Source: Paramagnetospirillum magneticum AMB-1
Lineage (GTDB): Bacteria > Pseudomonadota > Alphaproteobacteria > Rhodospirillales > Magnetospirillaceae
DNA: 64,000 nt
Reading direction: 5' to 3'
NCBI RefSeq assembly: GCF_000009985.1
Contig: NC_007626.1
Coordinates: forward strand, 2,016,001-2,080,000
Below, in pieces: positions 42,134 through 51,588 of the stretch (positions are counted from its first letter, which is position 1; the number at the start of each line of letters is the position of its first letter). A model generated the notes under the pieces. The model did no database searches and was not told where the DNA came from. It was given only the letters and a program-made list of their open reading frames with translations. The position numbers and the translations under genes are program-made.

Positions 42134-44821
42134 ATGAGCGAGCCGCAACGCCCCTCGCCCGACGCCCTTCTCGCCCAGGCCCGGCGGGAGGGGCGGGGGC
42201 GCTTGAAGATCTTCCTCGGCGCCGCCCCCGGCGTGGGGAAGACCTATGCCATGCTGTGTGCCGCCCACGAACGCCTGAAGGATGGCGTCGACGTGGTGGC
42301 GGGCGTGGTCGAGACCCATGGCCGCAAGGAGACCGAGGCCCTGGTCAAGGGCCTCGACGTGTTGCCGGCCCGTCTGGTCGAGTACCGGGGGCGCGAGTTC
42401 CGTGAGATGGACCTGGACGCGCTGATCAGCCGGCGCCCCGCCATCGCCCTGGTGGACGAACTGGCCCACGCCAACGTTCCGGGCTCGCGCCACCTCAAGC
42501 GCTGGCAGGACGTGGAGGAGGTGTTGGCCGCCGGCATCAACGTCTACGCCACTTTGAACATCCAGCACCTGGAAAGCCTGAACGACGTGGTCGAGCGGAT
42601 TTCCGGCGTTAAGGTGCGCGAAACACTGCCCGACGGCGTGCTGGCTGGGGCCGACGAGATCGAGCTGATCGACTTGCCGCCCGCCGACCTGATCAAGCGG
42701 TTGAACGAGGGCAAGGTCTACGTCCCCGAGCAGGCGCGCCGCGCCGTCGGCCACTTCTTCTCGCCCGGCAACCTGACGGCGCTGCGCGAGATGGCGCTGC
42801 GCCATGCCGCCGAGCGGGTGGACGCCCAGATGGTCGATTACATGCGCTCCAACGCCATCGCCGGTCCTTGGCCGGCGCGCGAGCGCATCATGGTCTGCAT
42901 CGACGAGCGGGCGGATTCCGACCGGCTGGTGCGCGTCGCCAAGCGGGCTGCCGACCGCCGGGGCGCCGCCTGGGTGGCGGTGACGGTGGAGACCTCGCAC
43001 ACCCTGACTCTGCCTGAGGCCGACAAGGACCGCGTCGCCGCCGCCATGCGGCTTGCCGCCCAACTGGGTGGCGAGACGGCCCACCTGCAGGGCGACGACG
43101 TGGTGGCCGTCGTCCTGGCCTGCGCCGCCGAGCGCAACGCCACCCAGATCGTGGTCGGACGCCCCCGGCGGCTGCGGCTGCTCGACCACTTCGCCGCCAC
43201 TGTCACCGACCGGTTGGTCGAGCGGGGCGGCGCGTTCAACGTCCTGGTGGTCGGTGACGATTCCGAGGATGCCCGCAAGGTGCCGAAACCGACGGCGGTC
43301 CAGCCCGAACCCCAAGACTGGCCGGGACTCGCCCTTGCCCTGGCGGCGGCGGGGGCGGCCACTGGACTGGGATTCGCCATCGATTTGTGGTTGTCGGTGG
43401 CCAGCATTTCGGTGGCCTACCTGCTGGCTGTGATGGTGGTGGCCATGTGGATCGGGCTTCGGCCCGGCATCCTGGCCTCGGTGGCGAGCTTTCTCGCCTT
43501 CAACTTCTTTTTCACCGAGCCGCGCTTCACCTTCGCCGTCTCGGACGTGCAGAACCTGCTAACCCTGGCCTTCTTCCTGATCGCCGCCTTCATCGTTTCG
43601 GGCATGGCGAGCCGATTGCGGGCCCAGGTCCAGGCCAGCCGCGAAAGTGCTCGGCGCACCGTCAACCTCTACGAATTCGGCCGCAAGGTGACGGGGGCGG
43701 CGACCCAGGACGACGTGCTGTGGGCGGTGGTCCACCACGTGGCCGACACCATCCGGGGCCGTTCGCTGGTGCTGATGCCGGTCGAGGGTCGGCTTTCGGT
43801 GATGGCCGGCTATCCGCCCGAGGACCATCTGGACGATAAGTCGGCCGCCGCCGCCGAGTGGGCCTGGAGCCACGGCAAGCCGGCGGGGCGTGGTTCGGCG
43901 ACCCTTCCCGCCGCCCTATGGCTGTTCCTGCCGTTGCGCACCGGGCGCAGCGCCGTGGGCGTGCTGGGGGTACAGATGAGCGAGGACGCCGACCTGCCCA
44001 GCCCGGCTCAAATGCGCCTGCTGGAAACCCTGGCCGACCAAGCGGCGGTGGCTATCGAGCGCACCACCCTGGTTTCCGACATTGAGGCGGCGCGGGTGGC
44101 GACCGAGCGCGAGCGTTTGCGCTCGGCCCTGCTGTCGTCGCTTTCCCACGACCTCAGGACGCCGCTGGTCTCCATCATGGGGGCGGCCAGCAGCCTGATC
44201 AGCTATGACGACATCCTGGGCCCGGCCGATCGCCGCGATCTGGCCCAGACCGTCCAGGACGAGGCCGAGCGCCTTAACCGCTTCGTCCAGAACCTGCTGG
44301 ACATGACCCGGCTGGGCAGCGGCACGCTCAAGCCCCGCATCGACTGGGCCGACCTGTCCGACATCGTCGGTGGCGCGGTGGAGCGGGCGGCCCGCCTGAC
44401 CCGTTCCCACGCCGTCAAGGTGGACATCGATCCCGACATGCCTTTGCTTTGTGTCGATGCGGTGCTTCTGGGCCAAGTGTTCTTCAACCTGCTGGATAAC
44501 GCCTGCAAGTATTCGCCCCCCGGCACCGGCATCAAGGTCTGGGCCAGGAGGGCCGCCGACCATATCTCCATCGAAGTGGCCGACCAGGGGCCGGGCATCC
44601 CCGAGGCCGACCGCGAGAAGGTGTTCGACATGTTCTACCGGGTCGGCCTGACTGACAGTCAGCCGGCGGGAACCGGCCTGGGGCTGGCCATCTGCCGCGG
44701 CATCGTCGAGGCCCATGGCGGCACCATCCGTGCCGAAGCGGGCTTGCATGGATCGGGGACCGCCATCATCATCCGTCTGCCGTTGCCGCCGTCCCCGGAC
44801 GTGGCCGGCGAGGAGGCGTGA
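42134..44821 (+). CDS. kdpD: KdpD, potassium/turgor sensor histidine kinase
   Basis: This 895-residue protein has the full KdpD plan: an N-terminal KdpD domain with Walker-type GAAPGVGKTYAML, a Usp-like domain (residues ~250-370), four clustered membrane helices (~400-495), a GAF-like domain, HisKA with SSLSHDLRTPLVSIM, and ATPase boxes NLLDNACKYSPPGTG, VADQGPGIPEADREKVFDMF and AGTGLGLAICRGIVEAHGG. It phosphorylates KdpE under potassium limitation. ATG 42134 was chosen; GTG 42125 is an alternative. Its stop overlaps the kdpE start (TGATG). Confidence 0.97.
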   Translation: MSEPQRPSPDALLAQARREGRGRLKIFLGAAPGVGKTYAMLCAAHERLKDGVDVVAGVVETHGRKETEALVKGLDVLPARLVEYRGREFREMDLDALISRRPAIALVDELAHANVPGSRHLKRWQDVEEVLAAGINVYATLNIQHLESLNDVVERISGVKVRETLPDGVLAGADEIELIDLPPADLIKRLNEGKVYVPEQARRAVGHFFSPGNLTALREMALRHAAERVDAQMVDYMRSNAIAGPWPARERIMVCIDERADSDRLVRVAKRAADRRGAAWVAVTVETSHTLTLPEADKDRVAAAMRLAAQLGGETAHLQGDDVVAVVLACAAERNATQIVVGRPRRLRLLDHFAATVTDRLVERGGAFNVLVVGDDSEDARKVPKPTAVQPEPQDWPGLALALAAAGAATGLGFAIDLWLSVASISVAYLLAVMVVAMWIGLRPGILASVASFLAFNFFFTEPRFTFAVSDVQNLLTLAFFLIAAFIVSGMASRLRAQVQASRESARRTVNLYEFGRKVTGAATQDDVLWAVVHHVADTIRGRSLVLMPVEGRLSVMAGYPPEDHLDDKSAAAAEWAWSHGKPAGRGSATLPAALWLFLPLRTGRSAVGVLGVQMSEDADLPSPAQMRLLETLADQAAVAIERTTLVSDIEAARVATERERLRSALLSSLSHDLRTPLVSIMGAASSLISYDDILGPADRRDLAQTVQDEAERLNRFVQNLLDMTRLGSGTLKPRIDWADLSDIVGGAVERAARLTRSHAVKVDIDPDMPLLCVDAVLLGQVFFNLLDNACKYSPPGTGIKVWARRAADHISIEVADQGPGIPEADREKVFDMFYRVGLTDSQPAGTGLGLAICRGIVEAHGGTIRAEAGLHGSGTAIIIRLPLPPSPDVAGEEA

Positions 44822-45507
44822 TGAGCCGTATCTTGGTCGTCGACGACGAACCGCAAATCCGCAAGTTCCTGCGCATTTCGCTGGCCGCCAACGGCTACGA
44901 GGTCGCCGAAGCGGAATCCGGCGCTGCCGGTCTCCAGGCCTTCCGCGCCGCTTGCCCCGATCTGCTGATCCTCGACCTCGGCCTGCCCGACATGGATGGG
45001 CAGGAGATCATCTCCGCCGTACGCCAGGATTGCGATATTCCCATCATTGTGCTGTCGGTGCGCGCCCAGGAGTTGGACAAGGTCGAGGCCCTGGACCGCG
45101 GTGCCAACGACTATGTGACCAAGCCGTTCGGCGTCGCCGAACTGATGGCCCGCGTGCGCGCCGTGCTGCGTCCCCACCTTCCCAAGGAGGGCGGGCAGGT
45201 GGTGGAGAGCGGCTCGCTTAAGATCGATCTCGACCGTCTGGTGGTCCGCAAGGCCGGTTCTGAAATCCATCTGTCGCGCAAGGAATGGGACCTGCTGGCT
45301 TTCTTCGCCCGCCATCCCGACCATGTTCTGACCCACAAGCACATCCTCAAGGGGGTCTGGGGGCCGGCCCATGTGGACGACACCGCCTACCTGCGGGTCT
45401 ATGTCAACCAGTTGCGCCAGAAGCTGGAGGACGATCCCGCCCGGCCCAGGCTGATCGTCACCGATCCGGGGGTGGGCTATCGGCTCCGTTCGGACCCGCA
45501 GCCCTGA
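44821..45507 (+). CDS. kdpE: KdpE, OmpR-family response regulator
   Basis: This 228-residue regulator has a receiver domain (ILVVDDEPQIRKFLRISLAA, phospho-Asp in LLILDLGLPDMDGQEI, Lys in ANDYVTKPFGVAELMARVRA) and an OmpR-type winged helix (HLSRKEWDLLAFFARHPDHV through DDTAYLRVYVNQLRQKLEDD and a closing DPGVGYRL). It activates the kdp promoter, presumably the region upstream of 37611. Confidence 0.97.
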   Translation: MSRILVVDDEPQIRKFLRISLAANGYEVAEAESGAAGLQAFRAACPDLLILDLGLPDMDGQEIISAVRQDCDIPIIVLSVRAQELDKVEALDRGANDYVTKPFGVAELMARVRAVLRPHLPKEGGQVVESGSLKIDLDRLVVRKAGSEIHLSRKEWDLLAFFARHPDHVLTHKHILKGVWGPAHVDDTAYLRVYVNQLRQKLEDDPARPRLIVTDPGVGYRLRSDPQP

Positions 45508-45527
45508 CGGCTGTTAACTGGAGCCGT
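45507..45527 (+). terminator. Possible weak terminator after kdpE
   Basis: ACGGCT and AGCCGT form 6-base arms around a 9-base loop, overlapping the last base of the kdpE stop codon. There is no clear U tract, so it is a weak candidate. The remaining ~160 bases before the convergent regulator gene show nothing else convincing. Confidence 0.3.
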
Positions 45528-45687
45528 CCGATTTAGTGAACGGTACAGACCGTGGAGGCGTGGGATTGTGCTTGATTGTGTATTGATTTCAATGGGGTGG
45601 TCAAAATTTGTTGCGGTTGGAGACGTTGCGACACGGCGTCTTCCGCCTCAATGAAATCAGATGGTTAGGGGATGGTTTTGGACGAAG

Positions 45688-47019
45688 TTACCGCAACCCC
45701 AGCCGCGTCATCATCTTCAGCAACCCTACCCGCGACAGGCCGAGGCGGCAGGCGGCGGCGCTGTGGTTGTTGCCGGTGGCGGCAAGCGCCGTGATGATCA
45801 GACGGCGCTCGAGATCGGCCACGGTCTCGGCCAGGGTGGCGGGCGCGGCCTGGGGGAGGGTGGCGGGATCGCCGCTGCGGGCGAAGGCGAGATCAGCCAG
45901 CGTGAGGACGCTTCCTTCGGCCAGGGCGGCGGCGGAGGTCACTACCGCCTTGAGTTCACGGACATTGCCCGGCCAGTCCTGCTCGGCCAACCACGCCAGG
46001 GCTTCCGCCGTCAGATGCAGCCGTCGGCGCTTGGCGGCATCGGCCAGGAAGCGGGCGGCCAAGGGGGCAATGTCCTCGCGGCGTTCGGCCAGCGGCGGGC
46101 TGCGCAGGATCAGGCCCTTGAGACGGTAATAGAAGTCTTCGCGGAACGAGCCCTCGACCGCCATGGCCTCGATATCACGGTGGGTGGCCGAGACCACCCG
46201 CACATCGGCGGTCAGGGGCTGGCGTCCGCCCACCGGGCTATAGGTGTCTTCCTGCAGGAAGCGCAGCAGCTTGACCTGCATGGATGGTGGCATCTCGCCC
46301 ACCTCATCGGGGAACAGGGTGCCGCCATGAGCCGCCGCTACCAGCCCCTGGCGATCCTGATGGGCGCCGGTGAAGCTGTCCTTCAGGTGGCCGAACAACT
46401 CGCTTTCCAGCAGTTCCGCCGGAATGGCACCGCAATGAACGGCGACGAAGGGACCAGAGCGGCGCGGACTGGCGGCATGAAGGGCATGGGCCACCAGTTC
46501 CTTGCCGGTGCCGCTGGGTCCCAGCACCATCACCGGCAGGTCGGCGGGAGCGATACGGCGGATCATCTCCTTGAGGCGCAGGATGACCGGACTGGAACCG
46601 AAGATGCCGTCCTCGGTCGGCTGGGCGGCGCGCAAGGACGCCACTTCCTGCTCCAGGCCGCGCTTGAGCAAGGCCAGCTCGACCACGAAACGCAGCAGGT
46701 CTGGTTCCACCGGCTTGGCCAGGAAATCCCAGGCCCCCGCCGCCACCGCCCGCAACGCCAGGTCATGATCGGCATGGGCGGTCAGCACCACCACCGGTAC
46801 GGCGGCGAAGTCCGGTATCCGCGCCAGTCCCGCTTCCGGCGTGCGCTCGGGCGGCATCACCAGATCGAGCAGCACCAGATCGGGGCGCTCGCGGAGAAAG
46901 GCTTCACGGGCTCGGGCGCCATCGGCGGCGGTCTCCACACTGTGCCCCTGCTTTTCCAGCCAAGCGGCAGCGAGGCGAAGAAAGGCGGGCTCGTCATCGA
47001 CCAGGAGGAGCTTGCTCAT
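45688..47019 (-). CDS. NtrC-type sigma-54-dependent response regulator with altered GAFTGA loop
   Basis: This 443-residue regulator has a receiver domain (KLLLVDDEPAF, LVLLDLVMPP, AWDFLAKPVEPDLL), an AAA+ domain (Walker A VLGPSGTGKELVAHAL) and a Fis-type helix-turn-helix (NNHSAAACRLGLSRVGLLKM). The sigma-54 contact loop reads DSFTGA instead of GAFTGA (46363-46380), and Walker B is LFPDE instead of LFLDE. The start at 47019 overlaps the stop of the kinase remnant upstream (ATGA), so they were once a two-component operon. With the kinase broken and motifs altered, the gene may be decaying. It resembles PrsR-like regulators, but no PEP-CTERM genes are near. Confidence 0.88.
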   Translation of the reverse strand: MSKLLLVDDEPAFLRLAAAWLEKQGHSVETAADGARAREAFLRERPDLVLLDLVMPPERTPEAGLARIPDFAAVPVVVLTAHADHDLALRAVAAGAWDFLAKPVEPDLLRFVVELALLKRGLEQEVASLRAAQPTEDGIFGSSPVILRLKEMIRRIAPADLPVMVLGPSGTGKELVAHALHAASPRRSGPFVAVHCGAIPAELLESELFGHLKDSFTGAHQDRQGLVAAAHGGTLFPDEVGEMPPSMQVKLLRFLQEDTYSPVGGRQPLTADVRVVSATHRDIEAMAVEGSFREDFYYRLKGLILRSPPLAERREDIAPLAARFLADAAKRRRLHLTAEALAWLAEQDWPGNVRELKAVVTSAAALAEGSVLTLADLAFARSGDPATLPQAAPATLAETVADLERRLIITALAATGNNHSAAACRLGLSRVGLLKMMTRLGLR

Positions 47020-47519
47020 GCCGGGAACCTCAAGCTGAAACAGGTGGACCAACTGGGACGTTCGCTCAAGAGCACCGAACCATTATGGGCCGCCATCACC
47101 TTGGCGACGATGGCCAACCCCAGGCCGGTGCCGCCGGGGCTGCGCGAGATGAAGGGCTGGAACAGCGAGGCACGGATGTCGTCGGGAATGCCGGGACCAT
47201 CGTCGCAGACGTGGACCATGACACTATCGGGCTCGCGTTCGGCAACCACCAGCACCCGCCCGCCAGCCGCCCTGGCATTGTCCAGCAGGTTGACCAGGGC
47301 TTGGCGCAGGCGGAGGGGATCGGCGGTCAGGGTCAGCCCCGGCGGGAGTTCACGCTCCACCGCGCCGTCGGCTTAGGCGATGGCGGCGGCAAGATCGATC
47401 TCGGCTTTCTCGATCCGCCAGGGCTTGGCGTAGTCGAGCAGATCGCGGACCAGGGCCTCCATGCGCGCCAGTTGGGTCTTGACCTCGCCCTTGGTGTCGA
47501 CGCCGGGCCTTTTGGATAA
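47016..47519 (-). pseudogene. Remnant of sensor histidine kinase (5'-truncated, internal stop)
   Basis: The minus strand encodes the end of a HisKA domain (GEVKTQLARMEALVRDLLDY, AKPWRIEKAEIDL), an in-frame TAA near 47374, then the complete ATPase domain (NLLDNARAAGGRVLVV, VCDDGPGIPDDIRASLFQPF, GGTGLGLAIVAKVMAAHNGS). Everything before the dimerisation helix is missing; similarity ends near 47519, where plus-strand sequence of another gene begins. It was the partner kinase of the adjacent NtrC-type regulator. Confidence 0.85.
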
Positions 47520-47529
47520 TGTGGCCGCA

Positions 47530-47685
47530 TCCGGTTCCGCCGGGGCCATTCTTCAGCGGTCAGTCTTTTTCGCGTGCGGCGGCATCATCTTCGCCCTGCT
47601 GGTCATGGGGCGGGCGGTATGGCGGTCCATCGGCCGTTCCAATCCCGCCCCGGTCTTGCCGGAAAGCCAGGAGCCCGCATCATGA
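47530..47685 (+). pseudogene. 3' fragment of a membrane-protein gene
   Basis: The open frame here reads SGSAGAILQRSVFFACGGII and FALLVMGRAVWRSIGRSNPA, a single membrane helix with a basic flank, and its stop overlaps the start of the epimerase-like gene (ATGA). The frame continues left only as antisense of the kinase remnant, so the 5' part was probably lost at the same breakpoint near 47520. The family cannot be named. Confidence 0.4.
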
Positions 47686-48713
47686 CGCGGGTCCTGATCA
47701 TCGGCGGCATCGGCTTCATCGGCCATTATTATGCCGCCGCTCTCGCCGCCGCCGGTCACCGGGTGACGGCCCTGGGGCGGAGCGGCATCGATCTGGTCCG
47801 AGACGGCGAGGCCGTCCTGGCGGCCCACCTCACCGGCCATGACGTGGTGGTCAATGCCGCCGGTCTGGTCCGGGGCCGTGGCTCTAACACCATGGCGGCC
47901 GTCCACGCGCAAGGAACCGAACGGCTGGTGCGGGCCTGTCTGGCTGCCGGGGTGTCTCGGCTGATCCATCTGTCGGCGTTGGGGGCGTCCTCCCATGGCG
48001 GAACCCTGTACCAGCAGACCAAGGGCCTCGGCGAGGATGTGCTGAAAGCCGCTTCCGGGCTGGAGTGCAGTGTGCTGCGGCCCTCAGTGGTGATCGGTCG
48101 AGGCGGTGCCAGCACGGCCGTATTGACCGCCCTGGCCGCTCTCCCCTGGCCGCCGCACATTGGTCCCGGTACCTGGAGAGTACAGCCGGTTCATGTGGAC
48201 GACTTGGCCGAACTGGTGGTGCGGTTGGTGGAGACGAAGGAGCATCTGCCGGGCTCGCTCGACGTGGTCGGGCCAGCCGCCATGACCACCGACGAGCTGA
48301 CCATGGCCTTGCGCGTTTGGTTGGGGCTGCCGTCCCGGAGCTTTCTACCGGTGCCCGAAGCCCTCCTTGGTGTGATTGCGTCAGTGGGCGAACGGCTGAT
48401 GAGTGGCCCCATCAGCCGCGATATCGTCGCCATGCTGAAGGTGGGCAATACCGCCGATCCAAAGCCCTTCACCGCCATCCTGGGACGGGCACCGCGTCAT
48501 TTGCCCGAGGCGCTGGCCATGCATCCAGCCTGCGAGGCCACCCCCGGCAACCAATCCCTCGCCAGAGATGTAATCAGATTCCGGCAGGCACAGCATGTAG
48601 ACGGCGGCCGCCGCCTCTTCGGGCGTGCCACTTCGCCGATCGTTCGCGCTACGTCGTTCAGGCGCTCAACAACATTGTGTCTGAGGACAATTTTCAGCAC
48701 TTTTCGTCGGTAA
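47682..48713 (+). CDS. NAD(P)-binding epimerase-like SDR protein with damaged 3' end
   Basis: This 343-codon frame begins with a Rossmann fold (RVLIIGGIGFIGHYYAAALA, then VVVNAAGLVRGRGSNTMAAV) and resembles the NDUFA9-like branch of extended SDR proteins (STAVLTALAALPWPPHIGPG, VQPVHVDDLAELVVRLVE, LDVVGPAAMTTDELTMALR). A Tyr-x-x-x-Lys pair occurs as YQQTK. After about residue 283 (LPEALAMHPA) the sequence stops looking like the family, because the DNA is then the reverse complement of another SDR gene end. The protein probably lost its own C-terminus by a rearrangement near 48525. The substrate is unknown. Confidence 0.75.
   Translation: MTRVLIIGGIGFIGHYYAAALAAAGHRVTALGRSGIDLVRDGEAVLAAHLTGHDVVVNAAGLVRGRGSNTMAAVHAQGTERLVRACLAAGVSRLIHLSALGASSHGGTLYQQTKGLGEDVLKAASGLECSVLRPSVVIGRGGASTAVLTALAALPWPPHIGPGTWRVQPVHVDDLAELVVRLVETKEHLPGSLDVVGPAAMTTDELTMALRVWLGLPSRSFLPVPEALLGVIASVGERLMSGPISRDIVAMLKVGNTADPKPFTAILGRAPRHLPEALAMHPACEATPGNQSLARDVIRFRQAQHVDGGRRLFGRATSPIVRATSFRRSTTLCLRTIFSTFRR
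48528..48645 (-). pseudogene. 3' fragment of a second, classical SDR gene
   Basis: On the minus strand the translation GTPEEAAAAVYMLCLPESDY, ISGEGLVAGGGLAGW is the unmistakable C-terminus of a classical short-chain dehydrogenase (GTPEE...SYITG...V.GG). Nothing of the upstream catalytic part is present. The fragment lies antisense inside the altered 3' end of the plus-strand epimerase-like frame. Confidence 0.8.
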
Positions 48714-51588
48714 GATCACCGACCAGGGCTTCGAACTGGTCTACCGGCATGGGTTTGGCGAAGAGATAGCCCTGGCCGAAATCGCAGCCGGCCGCCGCCA
48801 GCAGGGCGTATTGCTCCTCGGTCTCGATTCCTTCCGCCACCACTTTCATGCCCAGCCGGTGGGCCATGGCGATAATGGCTTCGGCGATAGCGCGATCGCT
48901 GGAATCGACGGTCATGTCTCGGACGAAGGACTGGTCGATCTTGATGTAGTCGATGTCGAAGCGCTTCAGATAGGACATGGCGGAATAGCCGGTGCCGAAA
49001 TCGTCCAGGGCGATCTGCATGCCGGCGGCGCGGAACTTGGTCAGGCGCTCCATCACTTCCGCATGTTGGCCCAGCAGCAGGCCCTCGGTGACCTCGATGG
49101 AGATGCATTGGGGCGAGATGTTCAGCTCCCGCAGATGTTCCGCCCACTCCAGGTGGCTGAAGCCCGAGAAGAACTGGCGGGGCGACTTGTTGACGGCGAT
49201 CTGGAAACGGCAGGGTGTCGACGGGCCGGCGATGTCGTCCTTGCGGCAGATGCCGCCAACGACATAGCGGCAGCTATCACACAGCCGCCTGGCCGTGGCG
49301 GCCGCCTGGCGGAACACCCAATTGCCGATATCGCAGATCAGGCCGGTTTCCTCGGCGATGGGAATGAAGATTGTGGGGCTGACGAATCCGCGCTCCGGAT
49401 GGCGCCAGCGCAGCAAAGCCTCAGCCTTGACGATGGCTCGCGACGGCATGTCGATGATGGGCTGGTAGTAGACCTCGAATTGCCCTTCGGAAAGGGCCTC
49501 CCGGAGATCATTGGCCAACTGCAGTCTGGTCTGCCCCGCTTCCCGCATGGATTCGGTGAAGCAGCACGAACGGTCGCGCCCGCCATTCTTGGCTTCGCGC
49601 ACCGCCTGATCGACGTTGCGCAGCAATTCCTCCATATCGCCGCCATCGGTGGGATAGGCGGTGATGCCGATGCTGGCGGTCAGATGGAGGGTGTCGCTGC
49701 CCGAACGGAAGGGTTCGGCGATGACCATGCGGATCGCCGCGACGGCGGCCTCCAGACGGGTGGTGCTCAGGTCGTCGATCATAGAGACGATGAACTCGTC
49801 GGCTCCCAGATGGCCGATGACGTCCTTTTCCGACAGGCAGGACCTGATCCGGCGCGCCACCTCCAGCAGCAACTGGTCGCCGATGGCGTGTCCCAGGGTG
49901 TCGTTGACCTCCTTGAAGCGGTCGAGATCGATCAGGAGGACGCCCACCACCATGTCCGGAAGACTGTCGGCGCGTGCCAGATCCTTGCGCAGCAGGTCAA
50001 GGAAGCGGCGGCGATTGGGCAGGCCGGTCAGCAGGTCGTGGTTGGCCTGGTGCCAGATGATCTCCTCGGCCTTCTTCTGCTCCGTGATGTCCGAGGCGAT
50101 GGCGACCCGGCGCTGAATCTGGCCCTTGGCATCGTAAATGGTCGAGATGGTCAGGCGTTCGGGATAGACCTCCCCGTTCTTGCGGCGGTTCCACACCTCG
50201 CCCGACCAGTTTCCCGTGGCGGTGATCGACCGCCACATCTCGGCATAGAAGTCGGAATCGTGGCGGCCGGATTTCAAGATGTTCGGATTCCGGCCAACCA
50301 GTTCCTCGAGTTCGTAGCCGGTCAGGCGGCAGAAGGGCTTGTTGACGCTGACGATCAGCCCCTCCGCATCGGTGATGGCGATGGCCTCGCTGGTGCCATC
50401 GAACACCGACGCCGCCAGTTGGAGCTGCTCGGCATTGTCCCGAAGAGATTGCTTCTGGGCCTTGATGCGCTCATGGAACTTGTTGAAGCTGTCCAGCATC
50501 TGGCGGATTTCCGGTCCGCCCTCGACCGGCAGGGGACTGAGGGGGCGGCTGCCCGTGGCCATGGCGTTGAGCATTCCGGCTGCATGTTCCAGCGGCCGCA
50601 ACTGGCGCCGGACGAACAGCCACAGCAGCACGGCGATGATGACCGATGCCAGCGCGGCATCCTGGTAGATCTCGAATTCCAGGCGACGGATGGGGGCGAA
50701 AGCGACGGATGTCGGGATGGTGGCGATGACGGCCCATCCCGTGCTCTCGATCCGCCTAGAGGAGCTAAGGACTTCCATGCCCTCGGAATTGATGGAAAGC
50801 CCCGACCCCTCGTAACCTTCCACATAGCGGTCGAGCATGTGGTTGACGCCCGATGCCGGAAGGGGCTGGAGGATCCGGTCCTTCCGGGTGGAGGCGACAT
50901 AAAGGCGGTCACGGGGGGAAACGATATGGAATTCCCCGTCCAGGCGGCTTTGCCGGGGGATGATCTCGGTGAAGAAGTCACTGTCCGAGACGGAGTTGGC
51001 CCCCACCAGGACGCCGATGACTTCGTTGGCTGCCCCCCGGATCGGGACGGCCAGCAGAACGACCGGGCGGTTGCTGAACCGCCCCAGCCGCGGGCGACCG
51101 ATGGCGACCTCTTCGCCGGCCATGATCGCCGGGAAATAGTCTTCACCCGAGAAATCCGATCCGGCCCGGCCTTTCAGGGCGGGAAAGTCGACGAAGCCGA
51201 TTCCCTGGCGGGAAACCACCGACAGCCCCAGATTGAACAGGCGGCCGATATGCTTGAACTCGGCCAGCTTCGCCCCCAGGCGTTCGCGGTCCCCCATCAT
51301 TTCCGGGGAGATCAGCGATGCGACATCCTTAAGAGTGTTGATGCGGAGCTTGCTCTCTTCCTCGAGACTGTCGGTGATGTGCTCGACCAGGGCGGTCTGC
51401 TCGGCCGCAACCACGGCCTTCACGTCGTCGCGCACCTCCTCCGCCACGTCATGGGCGAGCAGCCAGATGGCAGCCACGAACAGGCCGACGCAGGCCGCAA
51501 CGATCTTGGTCTTGAGGTCGAGATTCTGAAATACTGCCGACATGGCGTGGATCATCTGGCGCCGTTCAACGTGGCGGTTCATTAGCAT
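48694..51588 (-). CDS. Cache-HAMP-PAS-GGDEF-EAL cyclic-di-GMP protein
   Basis: This 964-residue membrane protein has a TM helix near residue 30, a large periplasmic Cache-type sensor (~45-300), a second TM (LASVIIAVLLWLFV), a HAMP-like segment, PAS (SVFDGTSEAIAITDAEGLIV, GRNPNILKSGRHDSDFYAEM), GGDEF and EAL domains. The GGDEF site reads GADEF, so cyclase activity is doubtful. The EAL domain keeps AEALLRWRHP, SIEVTEGLLL, LDDFGTGYSAMSYLKRFDID and YIKIDQSFVRDM, so phosphodiesterase activity is likely. Starts at 51588, 51582, 51555 and 51543 are possible. A TGACA-AA-TGTCA repeat lies 5 bases before the first. It overlaps the damaged end of the epimerase-like gene on the other strand. Confidence 0.93.
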   Translation of the reverse strand: MLMNRHVERRQMIHAMSAVFQNLDLKTKIVAACVGLFVAAIWLLAHDVAEEVRDDVKAVVAAEQTALVEHITDSLEEESKLRINTLKDVASLISPEMMGDRERLGAKLAEFKHIGRLFNLGLSVVSRQGIGFVDFPALKGRAGSDFSGEDYFPAIMAGEEVAIGRPRLGRFSNRPVVLLAVPIRGAANEVIGVLVGANSVSDSDFFTEIIPRQSRLDGEFHIVSPRDRLYVASTRKDRILQPLPASGVNHMLDRYVEGYEGSGLSINSEGMEVLSSSRRIESTGWAVIATIPTSVAFAPIRRLEFEIYQDAALASVIIAVLLWLFVRRQLRPLEHAAGMLNAMATGSRPLSPLPVEGGPEIRQMLDSFNKFHERIKAQKQSLRDNAEQLQLAASVFDGTSEAIAITDAEGLIVSVNKPFCRLTGYELEELVGRNPNILKSGRHDSDFYAEMWRSITATGNWSGEVWNRRKNGEVYPERLTISTIYDAKGQIQRRVAIASDITEQKKAEEIIWHQANHDLLTGLPNRRRFLDLLRKDLARADSLPDMVVGVLLIDLDRFKEVNDTLGHAIGDQLLLEVARRIRSCLSEKDVIGHLGADEFIVSMIDDLSTTRLEAAVAAIRMVIAEPFRSGSDTLHLTASIGITAYPTDGGDMEELLRNVDQAVREAKNGGRDRSCCFTESMREAGQTRLQLANDLREALSEGQFEVYYQPIIDMPSRAIVKAEALLRWRHPERGFVSPTIFIPIAEETGLICDIGNWVFRQAAATARRLCDSCRYVVGGICRKDDIAGPSTPCRFQIAVNKSPRQFFSGFSHLEWAEHLRELNISPQCISIEVTEGLLLGQHAEVMERLTKFRAAGMQIALDDFGTGYSAMSYLKRFDIDYIKIDQSFVRDMTVDSSDRAIAEAIIAMAHRLGMKVVAEGIETEEQYALLAAAGCDFGQGYLFAKPMPVDQFEALVGDLTDEKC

